Virus record (IMG/VR): IMGVR_UViG_3300044825_002453
Coordinates: 1 to 47,780 of that record
Reading direction: 5' to 3' (one strand)
Length of the DNA stretch: 47,780 nucleotides
From: a virus
How positions within the stretch are numbered: the first letter of the stretch is position 1; the number at the start of each line of letters is the position of its first letter. Shown here piece by piece: positions 13,984 to 21,982 of the stretch. The notes under the pieces were generated by a model that was given only the letters and a program-made list of their open reading frames with translations, had not been told where the DNA came from and searched no databases. The position numbers were made by a program, and so were the translations under genes.

Positions 13984-14279
13984 CCGCTGCACCCGTCCCT
14001 GACCCCGGCCCACCGGAGGCGGGGATCTTCTCCACCACGAACCGGCAGAGGGCAGCGATCGAGGCGCGTGGCGCGTCGATCGTCATGCGCCCCGACCGCC
14101 TCGGTGGCGGCCCTCACGTCGCGGGGACCGTCGTCCCCACCGAGGACATCGTCGTCACCTACCAGGCGTGCCAGTCGCTCGCGGCGACGGCGGAGCACCA
14201 CCGGATCACCGTCGCGCAGGTGTGGGTGGCGTTGTGGTTCGAGGCGGGCTGCGACTCGCGGCGGCGGTACCACCTGTGA
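13980..14279 (+). CDS. Hypothetical protein with C-terminal helical (DUF433-like?) segment
   Basis: 99 residues, ATG in an overlap. The C-terminal half (TEDIVVTYQACQSLAATAEHH, split by a conserved-looking ITVAQVWVALWFEAG) faintly resembles the helical DNA-binding pattern of DUF433-type antitoxin-like proteins. The match is weak. It may be a small regulator. Confidence 0.6.
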   Translation: MTAAPVPDPGPPEAGIFSTTNRQRAAIEARGASIVMRPDRLGGGPHVAGTVVPTEDIVVTYQACQSLAATAEHHRITVAQVWVALWFEAGCDSRRRYHL

Positions 14280-14836
14280 GCGGCGACGAGCACCCCCCGA
14301 TGCTGTCGATCCTCCTCAGCGAGGAGCCGTCGCGCCTCAGGCAGCTCAACCGGCACACCGGCGACAGTCCCGCCGACATGATCGGCGACTGCTTCCGTAC
14401 CTCCATCGCGTGCCTCCTCGGCTACTCGCGCCCCGACTACGTGCCCCACTTCGTCGAGGAGACGATCCGGGCCGGTCTCGACGAGCATGGCGGGTGGGAG
14501 GACATCGCCGCGGCGCGCCGGTGGCTGCGCTCAGCGGAGGAGCTGGACCTCGCATTCATCGATCGCGACGAGGCCGACCGCCTCGGGTGCCCGTATCAGG
14601 TCACGGTGCGGTCGCATTCCGGCCCGTGGAATCACAGCGTCGTGGGTCAGCGTGGCGAGGTGGTGTGGTGCCCGACGACAGGTGACGCCGAGACGAAGCA
14701 CCCGGGCGCGTACACGATGCGCGACGCGCTCGAGGACGTGGTTCTTGTTGTGTGCCACCCGTACGAGCCGGACCCCGACGCGATGCTGGCGCAGTGGCGG
14801 TTCGCCGACGCGACGGCCATGAACGGGGCAGCGTGA
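14276..14836 (+). CDS. Papain-like/C39-like cysteine peptidase-fold protein
   Basis: 186 residues, GTG in an overlap. GDCFRTSIACLLGYS places a Cys at a helix start (residue about 39), followed by VPHFVEE; WNHSVVGQRGEVVWCPT later supplies a His, and an Asp follows. This Cys-His order and spacing match small phage proteins with a papain/C39-like fold that I know as coming near structural genes. Activity and target are unknown; it could process a capsid protein or act on the host. Confidence 0.55.
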   Translation: MSGDEHPPMLSILLSEEPSRLRQLNRHTGDSPADMIGDCFRTSIACLLGYSRPDYVPHFVEETIRAGLDEHGGWEDIAAARRWLRSAEELDLAFIDRDEADRLGCPYQVTVRSHSGPWNHSVVGQRGEVVWCPTTGDAETKHPGAYTMRDALEDVVLVVCHPYEPDPDAMLAQWRFADATAMNGAA

Positions 14837-16314
14837 CGGACCTGTGGTCGCGGGTCGCGGACCGCTACAGCGGCGGCGGCCGCCACCCCGGCTGGCACTC
14901 GCCGACGGCGTTCGCCCTCGCGTGCGGCCGGGATCAGTGGCAGATGGCCCCCCACTTCGCAGCGATAGAGGCCGCGGTCCTCTCGGCCATCACCGACGGC
15001 GCCACGTTGGTCGTCGAGGTGCCGGTGCGGCACGGGAAGTCCGAGATGGTGTCGCGGTGGCTTCCAGCCTGGTACCTCGGCCGCAACCCTGACCGCCGCG
15101 TGATCGAGGTGACGCACTCCGCAGAGTTCGCCGCCAAGTGGGGGAGGGCCGCGCGCGACCTCCTCGTGGAGCACGGCGGCGACGTGTTCGGGGTGCAGGT
15201 GTCGCCGAGGTCGCAGGCCGCGAACCGGTGGGACATCGAGGGGCACGCCGGCGGCCTCCTCGCCCTCGGTGTCGGCGGCTCCCCGATCGGCCAGGGCGCC
15301 GACCTCTGCGTCGTGGACGACCCGTACGGCTCGTTCGCTGACGCCATGTCGCCGCTGGTGCGCCGGAAGGTGCAGGAGTGGTGGGCGGGCACGATGACGT
15401 CCCGTATCGAGCCGGGCGGCGCCGTCATCATCCTGTGCTCGAGGTGGCACGAGGACGACCTGCCCGGGTGGCTCCAACGCGAGGGCGAGAACGTCCGGGT
15501 CCTGCGCCTCCCCGCGGTCGCGGACGACCCCGACGACGCCCTCGGGCGCGCGGTGGGCGAGGCGCTGTGGCCGGAACGGTGGCCGCTCGAGGAGTTGGAG
15601 AAGAAGCACCGGCAGACCGCGATGGTGCACGGCGAGGCGGTGTGGCTCGCGCAGTACCAGCAGACGCCGAAGAAGCCTGAGGGCGGCATGTTCCCCGGCG
15701 ACCGGTGGAGCTTCCTGCCCGGCCTCCCCGTCGAGGTCGAGTACCAGGCGCTGTGGGTGCGTGGCTGGGACCTCGCCGCCACCGAGGACGGCGGCGACTG
15801 GACGGTCGGCGCCCTGATCGGGATGCTTCCCGACGGGTTCGCCGCCCCGCTCGCGGTGGACGGGAAGCGCCCCCGGTTCGTCGTCGCGGACGTCGTGCGG
15901 GGCCAGTGGTCCGCTGACCGGGTCCGGGCCGAGATGATGGCCGCGGCGCAACGTGACCCCGCCGGGACCCGGGTCGCGCTCCCGCAGGACCCGGGGCAGG
16001 CGGGCAAGGACCAGGTGCAGCAACTGAAACGGCTCCTCGCGGGCCACGACGTCACCTCGCGCCCCGTCCCGAAGCAGACCAAGGAGCTGCGGGCGGCGGG
16101 CCTCTCGGCGATGCAGCGGGAGGGCCTCGTGGCGCTCGTGGAGGGCGACTGGAACGGGGCGCTGGTCGCTGAGTTGGAGGGGTTCCCGAGGGGCAGCCAC
16201 GACGACCAGGTGGATGCGTTGGCCGAGGCGTACAACGTGGCGGTGTCCCTTGGTGGGGCAGGTGCCGCGGCGCCGCAGCGGTACAAGGACAACCGCCGCA
16301 GGGGACGGCGGTAG
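14833..16314 (+). CDS. terL: Terminase large subunit
   Basis: 493 residues, GTG in an overlap. ATPase: Walker A PVRHGKSE (about 64-71) and Walker B LCVVDD (about 158-163) with a coupling region ILCSRWHEDD. Nuclease: GWDLAATE (about 312) and HDDQVDAL (about 456), the acidic residues of the RNase H-like fold. This is the motor that translocates DNA into the procapsid and cuts it. It ends the overlapping chain from 10225; a non-coding gap follows. Confidence 0.96.
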   Translation: MTDLWSRVADRYSGGGRHPGWHSPTAFALACGRDQWQMAPHFAAIEAAVLSAITDGATLVVEVPVRHGKSEMVSRWLPAWYLGRNPDRRVIEVTHSAEFAAKWGRAARDLLVEHGGDVFGVQVSPRSQAANRWDIEGHAGGLLALGVGGSPIGQGADLCVVDDPYGSFADAMSPLVRRKVQEWWAGTMTSRIEPGGAVIILCSRWHEDDLPGWLQREGENVRVLRLPAVADDPDDALGRAVGEALWPERWPLEELEKKHRQTAMVHGEAVWLAQYQQTPKKPEGGMFPGDRWSFLPGLPVEVEYQALWVRGWDLAATEDGGDWTVGALIGMLPDGFAAPLAVDGKRPRFVVADVVRGQWSADRVRAEMMAAAQRDPAGTRVALPQDPGQAGKDQVQQLKRLLAGHDVTSRPVPKQTKELRAAGLSAMQREGLVALVEGDWNGALVAELEGFPRGSHDDQVDALAEAYNVAVSLGGAGAAAPQRYKDNRRRGRR

Positions 16315-16341
16315 GATCGTCGTCGGTACGAAGCCCAGCCC

Positions 16342-16369
16342 CTCCGCCCCTGCCCCGGTGGGGGCGGAG
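16342..16369 (+). terminator. Stem-loop after terL
   Basis: CTCCGCCCC (16342-16350) pairs with GGGGCGGAG (16361-16369) around a 10-base loop. There is no U-tract, as is common in high-GC phages. It would separate the terminase transcript from the head genes. Confidence 0.55.
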
Positions 16370-16456
16370 CCGCGTCTGACGATCCGCCACCCGTCGCGCT
16401 GACGATCTGCCGATTAGCGGCGTGGCAGGTTGCGGAACGGGAGCGCGGGACACCGG

Positions 16457-16462
16457 TAGCCT
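16457..16462 (+). promoter_or_regulatory. -10 hexamer TAGCCT for leaderless 16469 transcript
   Basis: TAGCCT fits TANNNT and ends six bases before ATG 16469, so transcription would begin at or next to the A of the start codon. No Shine-Dalgarno precedes the ATG. Same geometry as at 40042 and 40449. Confidence 0.45.
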
Positions 16463-16468
16463 CGTCGC

Positions 16469-16726
16469 ATGGCGATGAGCACAGGGGTCGACCTTGCACT
16501 ACCGGAACGGCTGCGGCGCTTCATGGGCGTGACGGCGGAGCGGGCCGACAGCGCTCGATTCGACCACGAGCGCCGGTGCATCGTGTTCGTGGTCGAAGGC
16601 ACGACCCACTACGTCAGCGACCACACGTACGAGGAACTGGTCCCACGCGTGGACCCAGTGGCGGAGCTGGTCGAGGTGATGGCGATGGCGCACCACGAGC
16701 ACGAGAAGCGCGCCCGGCGCCGGTAG
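16469..16726 (+). CDS. Hypothetical protein, 85 aa, probably leaderless
   Basis: ATG 16469 or 16475. It reads LPERLRRFMGVTAERADSARF then VFVVEGTTHYVSDHTYEELV, an alpha/beta small protein ending in a charged helix (HEHEKRARRR). No ribosome site, but TAGCCT six bases upstream. It sits between terL and the portal. Function unknown. Confidence 0.7.
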   Translation: MAMSTGVDLALPERLRRFMGVTAERADSARFDHERRCIVFVVEGTTHYVSDHTYEELVPRVDPVAELVEVMAMAHHEHEKRARRR

Positions 16727-16736
16727 TCGTGGCACC

Positions 16737-16771
16737 TGCATCCCCGCCGCCGCCCCTCACACCGTCACCCT
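16737..16771 (+). promoter_or_regulatory. Late promoter-like element 1 (portal)
   Basis: TGCATC at 16737-16742, 23 bases, CACCCT at 16766-16771, 7 bases, then GTG 16779. Belongs to an eight-member family with fixed spacing. No Shine-Dalgarno is present, so the portal mRNA would be leaderless. Confidence 0.65.
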
Positions 16772-16778
16772 CGCGGCC

Positions 16779-18551
16779 GTGGCCGCCCGTGACATCACCC
16801 TCGACCAGTACGCCCCCCTCGCGCACAAGGCGGGCCTCGGGCACACCACCGCGGCCATCACCCTCGCCCCCACCTGGGTCAGTGAACCGCACCGCCGCCG
16901 CCTCGCCGCCTACCGCATCCTCCACGGCTACCTGAGCAACGTCGCCCGCACCTTCTTCGAGGCGGACACGACCCGCAACGTCGACGCCCGCCTCCGCTCC
17001 ATCGGCGCCGGCATCGACGGCGACGAGCGCCGCGACCTCGTCGAGTACGGCGACGCCGCCCTCCTCGTGTCCCGCATCGCCGACGCCATCCTCGGCGAGA
17101 CCCTCACGTTCACCGTGGCGGGCGCGGACGTGGAGCAGCTCCCCGAGATCGGCGACCCGCCTCCCGACCCCGGGGCTGACGCCACGGCGATCGAGCGGCG
17201 CATCTACGACGCCGCCCTCGCGAGGTGGGAGCGGGACGCCGCCGCCGCCGTGGACATGTGGGAGGAGGCGATCGCGTCGCAGCCGGAGGCGATCGCCCGG
17301 CAGGCGTGGCTCCGTGAGTGGGCCGAGACCGACGCCGCCGCGGTGACGCTGCGCCTCGCGACCCTCGACGCGGTCGGCCTCGGCGACGGTGTCATCGCGA
17401 TCGGGTGGGACGCCGAGAAGCAGCGCCCGACGTGGACCCGCTACGACCCGGGGTTCTACTTCCCGGCGCACCCCGACGGCGCCACCGACGAGTTCCCGCC
17501 CACCGTCCACATCGCGTGGGAGGAGACCCACCAGGAGGACGGCGGGGACCGCACCTACGTGCGCCGCCAGACGTGGCGCCTGGTGCCCCTCGACGCGCCC
17601 GTCACGTACCCGTACGCCGACGGCCCGTCGCAGGTCGTGTGCACGTTCTCCGACGGCATGTGGGCGACGGAACGGCTCGAGGGCGGCAAGGTCGACGGGT
17701 TCGGGGAACCGGCCCGATGGATCACCGAAGAGGTGTCCCTCGGCGTCGACTTCATCCCCGTCGTGCACATCCCCGGCATCGACATCGGTGACGACTACGG
17801 GCAGTCGTTCCTCGCCCGCGTCGCCATGCTCCTCGACGAGATCATCGCCACCGACACCGACGTCAGCCGCGCCGCCGCCCTCGCCGCCGGCCCAGCGATC
17901 GCCCTCTCCGGTGGCTCCGTGCAGGGCGCCGTCGAGGTGGAGCCGGGCGTCGTCTACAACCTCGGCGAGAACGGGCGCATGGACGTCCTCGACCTCTCCG
18001 CCGGCCTCTCCGAGCTCCGCGACACCGGCGACCGTCTCCTTGACCGCCTCTCGGTCGTGTCGCAGGTCGCCGGTGAGGTGTTGGGCCGTGTCGTGGACGG
18101 CTCCCCGCTGTCGGGTGTCGCGATCGCGCTGCGCTTCGGCCCGTTCCAGCAACTGATCCTCGGGGCCCGGCAGGTGCACCGCCGCAAGTGGGACCTCGCC
18201 CTCAAGATGACGCAGCGGGTCGCGACCGTGAACGGCGACCCCGACGTCGATGGGGCCGCGTTCCCTGCTCACGTCGTGCCGGGCCCGTTCCTCCCCGCCG
18301 ACCTCGCCGGGGTCGCGCAGATCGTGGCGCAGGCTCGAGCAGCCGGCGCGATGTCGCAGGAGACCTCGGTGGCCCTCTTCGCCGAGGCGGGCGTCCCCGT
18401 CGGTGACGTGCGCCGCGAGGTGGCGCTGATCCGCGAGGGCGACCCCGAGGGCGCCGCCAAGGTGTTCGCCGCGGTGGGCGAGGAGGCCGCGGCCGACTGG
18501 TTGGGCGTGGAGCCTCCACCGCCGGCGCCGGCGCCCGACCTCGGGGTCTGA
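16779..18551 (+). CDS. Portal protein
   Basis: 590 residues from GTG 16779, with no ribosome site but a late-promoter element just upstream. Size, position between terL and the scaffold, and mixed alpha/beta features (YGDAALLVSRIADAI, FIPVVHIPGIDIGDDYGQSFL, SGVAIALRFGPFQQLI) fit actinophage portals. It forms the dodecameric ring through which DNA enters. The last 30 residues are Pro-rich and disordered. Confidence 0.85.
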   Translation: MAARDITLDQYAPLAHKAGLGHTTAAITLAPTWVSEPHRRRLAAYRILHGYLSNVARTFFEADTTRNVDARLRSIGAGIDGDERRDLVEYGDAALLVSRIADAILGETLTFTVAGADVEQLPEIGDPPPDPGADATAIERRIYDAALARWERDAAAAVDMWEEAIASQPEAIARQAWLREWAETDAAAVTLRLATLDAVGLGDGVIAIGWDAEKQRPTWTRYDPGFYFPAHPDGATDEFPPTVHIAWEETHQEDGGDRTYVRRQTWRLVPLDAPVTYPYADGPSQVVCTFSDGMWATERLEGGKVDGFGEPARWITEEVSLGVDFIPVVHIPGIDIGDDYGQSFLARVAMLLDEIIATDTDVSRAAALAAGPAIALSGGSVQGAVEVEPGVVYNLGENGRMDVLDLSAGLSELRDTGDRLLDRLSVVSQVAGEVLGRVVDGSPLSGVAIALRFGPFQQLILGARQVHRRKWDLALKMTQRVATVNGDPDVDGAAFPAHVVPGPFLPADLAGVAQIVAQARAAGAMSQETSVALFAEAGVPVGDVRREVALIREGDPEGAAKVFAAVGEEAAADWLGVEPPPPAPAPDLGV

Positions 18552-18708
18552 GCCGGCGGAACCCTCGGCTGGTCGCGTTCCTCACCGGGTGAGCCTGCAT
18601 CCCAACGCCCCTCGCGACGGGGGGTGACCCTTCGCCCATACCCACCGGAGTGGTGGGGCCGCACACCCGCAGCGGTCAAGCGGGGACAGGACCAGGAGAC
18701 ACCAGCAC
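18552..18708 (+). promoter_or_regulatory. Scaffold 5' region: promoter, structured leader, RBS
   Basis: Late element 8 (18596-18631) is followed at the usual distance by ATA instead of a start codon, so an RNA starting near 18638 would have a leader of about 70 bases. The leader contains the hairpin CCCACC (18641-18646) with GGTGGG (18652-18657) and a Shine-Dalgarno CAGGAGAC before ATG 18709. A frame from ATA 18638 runs to a TGA overlapping that ATG. Confidence 0.5.
18596..18631 (+). promoter_or_regulatory. Late promoter-like element 8 (scaffold, with leader)
   Basis: TGCATC 18596-18601, 24 bases, GACCCT 18626-18631. Six bases later is ATA, not a start codon. The only family member whose gene has a true ribosome site. 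Confidence 0.55.
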
Positions 18709-19398
18709 ATGAGCGACGATCCCATCCTCATCACCATCGGCGGCAAGCGCTACTGGCGCGACCCCATCGACGGTCGAACCGTCCCCTTCGTGGGTGGCGG
18801 CTCGGAGGATGCCGACCCGCCGGCCCCGCCCGCTGACCCTCCCGCGCCCCCGGCGCCCGAGGCGACGCTGACGCAGTCGCAGGTCGACGCCATCGTCGCC
18901 CGCGAGAAGGCGCAGGCGCGGAAGGCAGCCGACAAGGCCGCAGCCGAGGCGATCGCCGCGGCGAAGGCCGAGGCCGACAAGGCAGCGATGGGGGAGGCGG
19001 ACAGGGCGCGAGCCGAAGCCGCCGAGATCACCGCACAGGCGCAGGCCGTCCTCGCGGACGCCAACGCCCAGCGCCTCGCCGCCAAGGTCGAACGCAAGCT
19101 CCTCGCAGCCGGTGTCCCCGAGACGGCCCTCACCCGGGCCTCCCGCATGGTCTCCCTCGAAGCCGACGCCACCGACGACGACATCGTCGCCGAGGTCGAG
19201 GCCCTCCGCACGGAGATCCCGGGCCTGTTCACCACCCCCGCACCGAGCAACGGCGAGGCGCCGAAGCCCGGAGCGCAGCCACCCGCCCCCGCCAAGCCGC
19301 CCACCGGCGGTGCCCCGTCGGGCGACCCGAAGGAAGCCGCGAAGGCGCTCCTCCGGGCGCGTGGCATCACCCCCCGTTCCGAGCTCAACGCCGCCTAG
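18709..19398 (+). CDS. Capsid scaffolding protein
   Basis: 229 residues, ATG with AGGAGA upstream. N-terminal part is followed by a Pro/Ala linker, a long Ala/Lys/Glu coiled-coil (about 62-125), and a Pro-rich C-terminus ending GDPKEAAKALLRARG. This composition and its place between portal and capsid identify scaffolds, which organise the shell and are later lost. No protease is visible next to it. Confidence 0.85.
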   Translation: MSDDPILITIGGKRYWRDPIDGRTVPFVGGGSEDADPPAPPADPPAPPAPEATLTQSQVDAIVAREKAQARKAADKAAAEAIAAAKAEADKAAMGEADRARAEAAEITAQAQAVLADANAQRLAAKVERKLLAAGVPETALTRASRMVSLEADATDDDIVAEVEALRTEIPGLFTTPAPSNGEAPKPGAQPPAPAKPPTGGAPSGDPKEAAKALLRARGITPRSELNAA

Positions 19399-19413
19399 GA
19401 GGCAGCACAACTC

Positions 19414-20136
19414 ATGGGTTCACTCGTCACGTCCACCACCCTCGTCACCGGTGACGATTCGTGGCTCGGTTCCGCACACGGGACCGACTCCACCGAGTCG
19501 ATCACCCTCGACGTGAGCGCGTTCACCGCGAACACGCACTACGCCAACGGCGTCTTCCACGCCGGCATCCCGCTCGGCAAGATCACCGCCTCGGGCAAGT
19601 ACGGCCCGTACGGCGCCTCGCCGTCGGAGGTCCAGACGCTCGTCATCGACGCCACCGGTGGCACCTACGACATCACGTTCGACGGTGACAACACCGGGAA
19701 CATCACCTACGCCGGCACCGCTGGTGACTCGGCGACGATGCAGGCCGCGCTCGAGACCCTGCCGAACATCAGCCCCGGGGACGTCACCGTCACTCAGGGT
19801 GCGACGGTCAGCAACTCGACCACGTTCACCCTCACGTTCGGCGGCCAGTACGTCGGCAAGAACGTGCCGCAGATCACCGTCACCGAGTCGCTGACCGGCG
19901 GCGCCGGCACAGCGACCCCCGCAACCGGCACCGCTGGTGGCGGCGCCGTGTCGAGCGGCGCGGAGACCCTCGTCGGGTTCCTGTACACCGCCGTCCCCGT
20001 CCCCGACACCGCCGACACGACCATCGACTGCGCCGCAGCGATGCTCACGCACGGCAAGGTCGTCGAGGCCAACCTGCCCATCTCCGTCGACGCTGCCGGC
20101 AAGGCCGACGTCGCTGGCCGCATCCGGTTCGTCTGA
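19414..20136 (+). CDS. Head decoration protein with inserted Ig/beta-sandwich domain
   Basis: 240 residues, ATG with AGGAGG upstream. Residues 1-69 (THYANGVFHAGIPLGKITA) and about 185-240 (ETLVGFLYTAVP, AGRIRFV) fit a lambda gpD-like decoration protein. Between them a Thr/Gly-rich segment (about 70-180; TYDITFDGDNTGNITYAG, DSATMQAALETLPNI) matches a beta domain common in phage surface proteins. So the decoration protein appears split by a surface-exposed insertion. It stabilises the capsid after expansion; the insert may bind surfaces. Confidence 0.8.
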   Translation: MGSLVTSTTLVTGDDSWLGSAHGTDSTESITLDVSAFTANTHYANGVFHAGIPLGKITASGKYGPYGASPSEVQTLVIDATGGTYDITFDGDNTGNITYAGTAGDSATMQAALETLPNISPGDVTVTQGATVSNSTTFTLTFGGQYVGKNVPQITVTESLTGGAGTATPATGTAGGGAVSSGAETLVGFLYTAVPVPDTADTTIDCAAAMLTHGKVVEANLPISVDAAGKADVAGRIRFV

Positions 20137-20151
20137 GAAGGGACCTGAACC

Positions 20152-21171
20152 ATGAGCATCATCTACGACATCGTCGACCCCGTCGTCCTCACCGAGGTCG
20201 TGCGCGAGTCGCCCGAACCGGCGAAGGTCGGCCTCAACGCCATCCTCCCCGACCGGCTGTTCCCGTCCATCGAGGCCGTGTGGGACGTCGTCACGCAGAC
20301 GAACCAGGCCGCCAACTTCCAGAGCTTCGACGCCGAGACGGCGATCGGTGAGCGCGACAGCGCGAGCCGCAAGAGCGCTGAGATGCTGAAGGTCGGCGAG
20401 AAGTACCGCCTCGGCGAGTACGACACGCTGCGCCTCCAGGGCCTCCGCACCGGCGGCAACATGACGCCGCTCATGCAAGACGTCGTGTTCAACGACGCCC
20501 TCAAGGGTGCCCGCGCCGCCCGCATCCGGGCCGAGTACGCCCGCGGCGACGTGCTCACCGACGCCATCCTGACGATCACCGACGGCGGGCTCGACCTGAG
20601 CTACGACTTCGGGCTCGACACCGACAACGACGACACCGCGGCCGCGTCGTGGCACACGACCACGACCGACATCCCGACCGACATCGGGAACTTCCTCGAC
20701 GCGGCCGAGAACCTGGACTACGCCGGCTACATGTGGGTCAGCCGCAAGACGGCCCGCTCGCTCGCCGCGAACACCAAGTACCAGGGCCTCGCCTCGGTCG
20801 GTGGCGTCACCCCGTCGCGGCTCAGCCTCGGCGACATCAACGGCATCCACGACCGCCTCGGGTTCCCCGAGGTCATGGTGTACGACTCCTCGTTCAAGAT
20901 CGCGGGCAGCACGACCCGGGTCCTCGGTGAGGACCTGGTGCTGTTCACTCCGCGTGACCCGAGCGAGTTGGGCTTCACCGCCTGGGGCGTCACCGCCGAA
21001 GCGCTCGAGCTCGTCGACGCCAACGTCCTCACGGTCGATGGCGCCGCCGGCCTCACCGCTGCGGTCACCTCGACCTTCGATCCGCCCACCCGGTGGACGA
21101 AGGTCACGGGCATCTGCCTCCCCGTGCTGACCGATCCCGACCGTCTCGGGATCTTCGACTGCACCCCCTGA
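20152..21171 (+). CDS. Major capsid protein (gpE-like)
   Basis: 339 residues, ATG with GAAGGGACC upstream. The sequence (LPDRLFPSIEAVWDVVTQTNQ, split for length; GERDSASRKSAEMLKVGEKYRLGE; later MWVSRKTARSLAAN and WTKVTGICLPVL) has the layout of the gpE/HK97-fold major capsid family in actinophages. It forms the icosahedral shell with the decoration protein. A strong terminator follows. Confidence 0.92.
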   Translation: MSIIYDIVDPVVLTEVVRESPEPAKVGLNAILPDRLFPSIEAVWDVVTQTNQAANFQSFDAETAIGERDSASRKSAEMLKVGEKYRLGEYDTLRLQGLRTGGNMTPLMQDVVFNDALKGARAARIRAEYARGDVLTDAILTITDGGLDLSYDFGLDTDNDDTAAASWHTTTTDIPTDIGNFLDAAENLDYAGYMWVSRKTARSLAANTKYQGLASVGGVTPSRLSLGDINGIHDRLGFPEVMVYDSSFKIAGSTTRVLGEDLVLFTPRDPSELGFTAWGVTAEALELVDANVLTVDGAAGLTAAVTSTFDPPTRWTKVTGICLPVLTDPDRLGIFDCTP

Positions 21172-21179
21172 TCCTCGCT

Positions 21180-21197
21180 GACACCGCTTGCGGTGTT
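21180..21197. promoter_or_regulatory. Operator-like palindrome, site E
   Basis: GACACCGCTTGCGGTGTT: 7-base arms ACACCGC and GCGGTGT around TT. It begins 8 bases after the capsid stop and 30 bases before the terminator stem, unlike the other junction copies, which lie near gene starts. Confidence 0.5.
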
Positions 21198-21227
21198 GTG
21201 AGACCACCTCGGCTGCTGGTGCCGACG

Positions 21228-21260
21228 GCGGCCCCGACCCTTCGGGGTTGGGGCCGCTTT
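21228..21260 (+). terminator. Rho-independent terminator after capsid gene
   Basis: GCGGCCCCGACCC (21228-21240) pairs with GGGTTGGGGCCGC (21245-21257), one G-T pair, around a TTCG tetraloop, followed by TTT. It likely limits read-through so that capsid mRNA is more abundant than that of the connector genes. Confidence 0.85.
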
Positions 21261-21298
21261 GGGTAACGGCGGCCTCCGCAACGACAGGAGCACCAGCA

Positions 21299-21628
21299 GT
21301 GACCATGATTCGAGACGTGTCGGGGTGGCAGCGCCCCTCGGCGCAGTTGGCGGAGGCAGCCGAGACGGCGCCCCGCACGCCGTCCACACCGACCCGTGAC
21401 GGCATCCGCACCGTGTCGGGGTGGCAGTCGGGTCCCCTTCCGGCCCCGGAGCGGGAGCCGAAGCCCGCGACGCTCGCAGCGGGTGCCCGTGTCGACGAGG
21501 TGCTCGCCTGGGTCGACGGCGACCCGCGTCGCGCGGATGAGGCGTGGGAGGCGGAGGTGAAGGGGAAGCGGCGACCGTCGCTCCTCCGCACCCTCGCGGT
21601 GATCGCGGACGGGGAGGTGGCGGCGTGA
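21299..21628 (+). CDS. Hypothetical structural-region protein with VSGWQ repeats
   Basis: 109 residues, GTG with ACAGGAG eight bases upstream (ATG 21305 also possible). IRDVSGWQ and IRTVSGWQ occur about 38 residues apart, then a basic-acidic helical C-terminus (VDEVLAWVDGDPRRADEAWEAE). Similar short proteins coded after the capsid gene are common in actinophages. Function unknown. Confidence 0.7.
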   Translation: MTMIRDVSGWQRPSAQLAEAAETAPRTPSTPTRDGIRTVSGWQSGPLPAPEREPKPATLAAGARVDEVLAWVDGDPRRADEAWEAEVKGKRRPSLLRTLAVIADGEVAA

Positions 21629-21957
21629 CGATCGCGGCAGAGGATCTCGCCGTGGTCCGCTCCTGGTGCGGCACCGCCGTCGGGACCTCGGCCTCGACGT
21701 TCACCGAGGCCGACCTGACGGCCCGCATGGACCGCCTCGCCGACGCCCACGCGACGGCGTTGGAGGTGTGCCGCCAGATGCGCGCCGACCTCCTCGCCGA
21801 CCCCGCCTCGCTGACGCTGACGGGCGACTACGCCCACAACGTGGCGGGGAACCTCGCGGGCCTCGACCACAACATCACGCAGTTGGAGCGCCTCGTCGGC
21901 GACGCGGCGGGCACGGTGTCGGTGTCGCGCCTGTTCCGGCGCTCGCCGCGGCGGTGA
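21625..21957 (+). CDS. Head-tail connector (head completion) protein
   Basis: 110 residues, GTG in an overlap. It is largely helical (AEDLAVVRSWCGT, LTARMDRLADAHATALEVC) and occupies the usual slot of the first connector after the capsid. Expected to bind the portal ring and seal the filled head. Assignment rests on position, size and fold. Confidence 0.55.
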   Translation: MTIAAEDLAVVRSWCGTAVGTSASTFTEADLTARMDRLADAHATALEVCRQMRADLLADPASLTLTGDYAHNVAGNLAGLDHNITQLERLVGDAAGTVSVSRLFRRSPRR

Positions 21958-21982
21958 CCGTGGACCGGGGGAGAGTGGGCGG

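Larger units (their letters stand above)
16315..16468 (+). other. Intergenic region after terL: hairpin plus leaderless promoter
   Basis: The 154 bases contain a stem-loop at 16342-16369, a TAGGAT hexamer overlapping the terL stop (16312-16317), and TAGCCT six bases before ATG 16469. GACGATC-type words occur twice (16378, 16401). No ORF of note. Confidence 0.6.
21172..21298 (+). other. Gap after capsid gene: operator palindrome and terminator
   Basis: 127 non-coding bases with palindrome site E (21180-21197), a TTCG-loop terminator (21228-21260) and the ribosome site ACAGGAGC for GTG 21299. Confidence 0.75.

Noticed and set aside
16312-16317. TAGGAT as a promoter -10 at the end of terL
   Set aside because: It overlaps the stop codon, is followed at once by a terminator-like hairpin, and no gene starts at the right distance.
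19420-21870. Very long minus-strand ORF (816 codons) opposite the capsid genes
   Set aside because: Antisense shadow of GC3-biased genes; composition is Arg/Gly/Asp/Val-rich without motifs, while the + frames carry recognisable capsid proteins.
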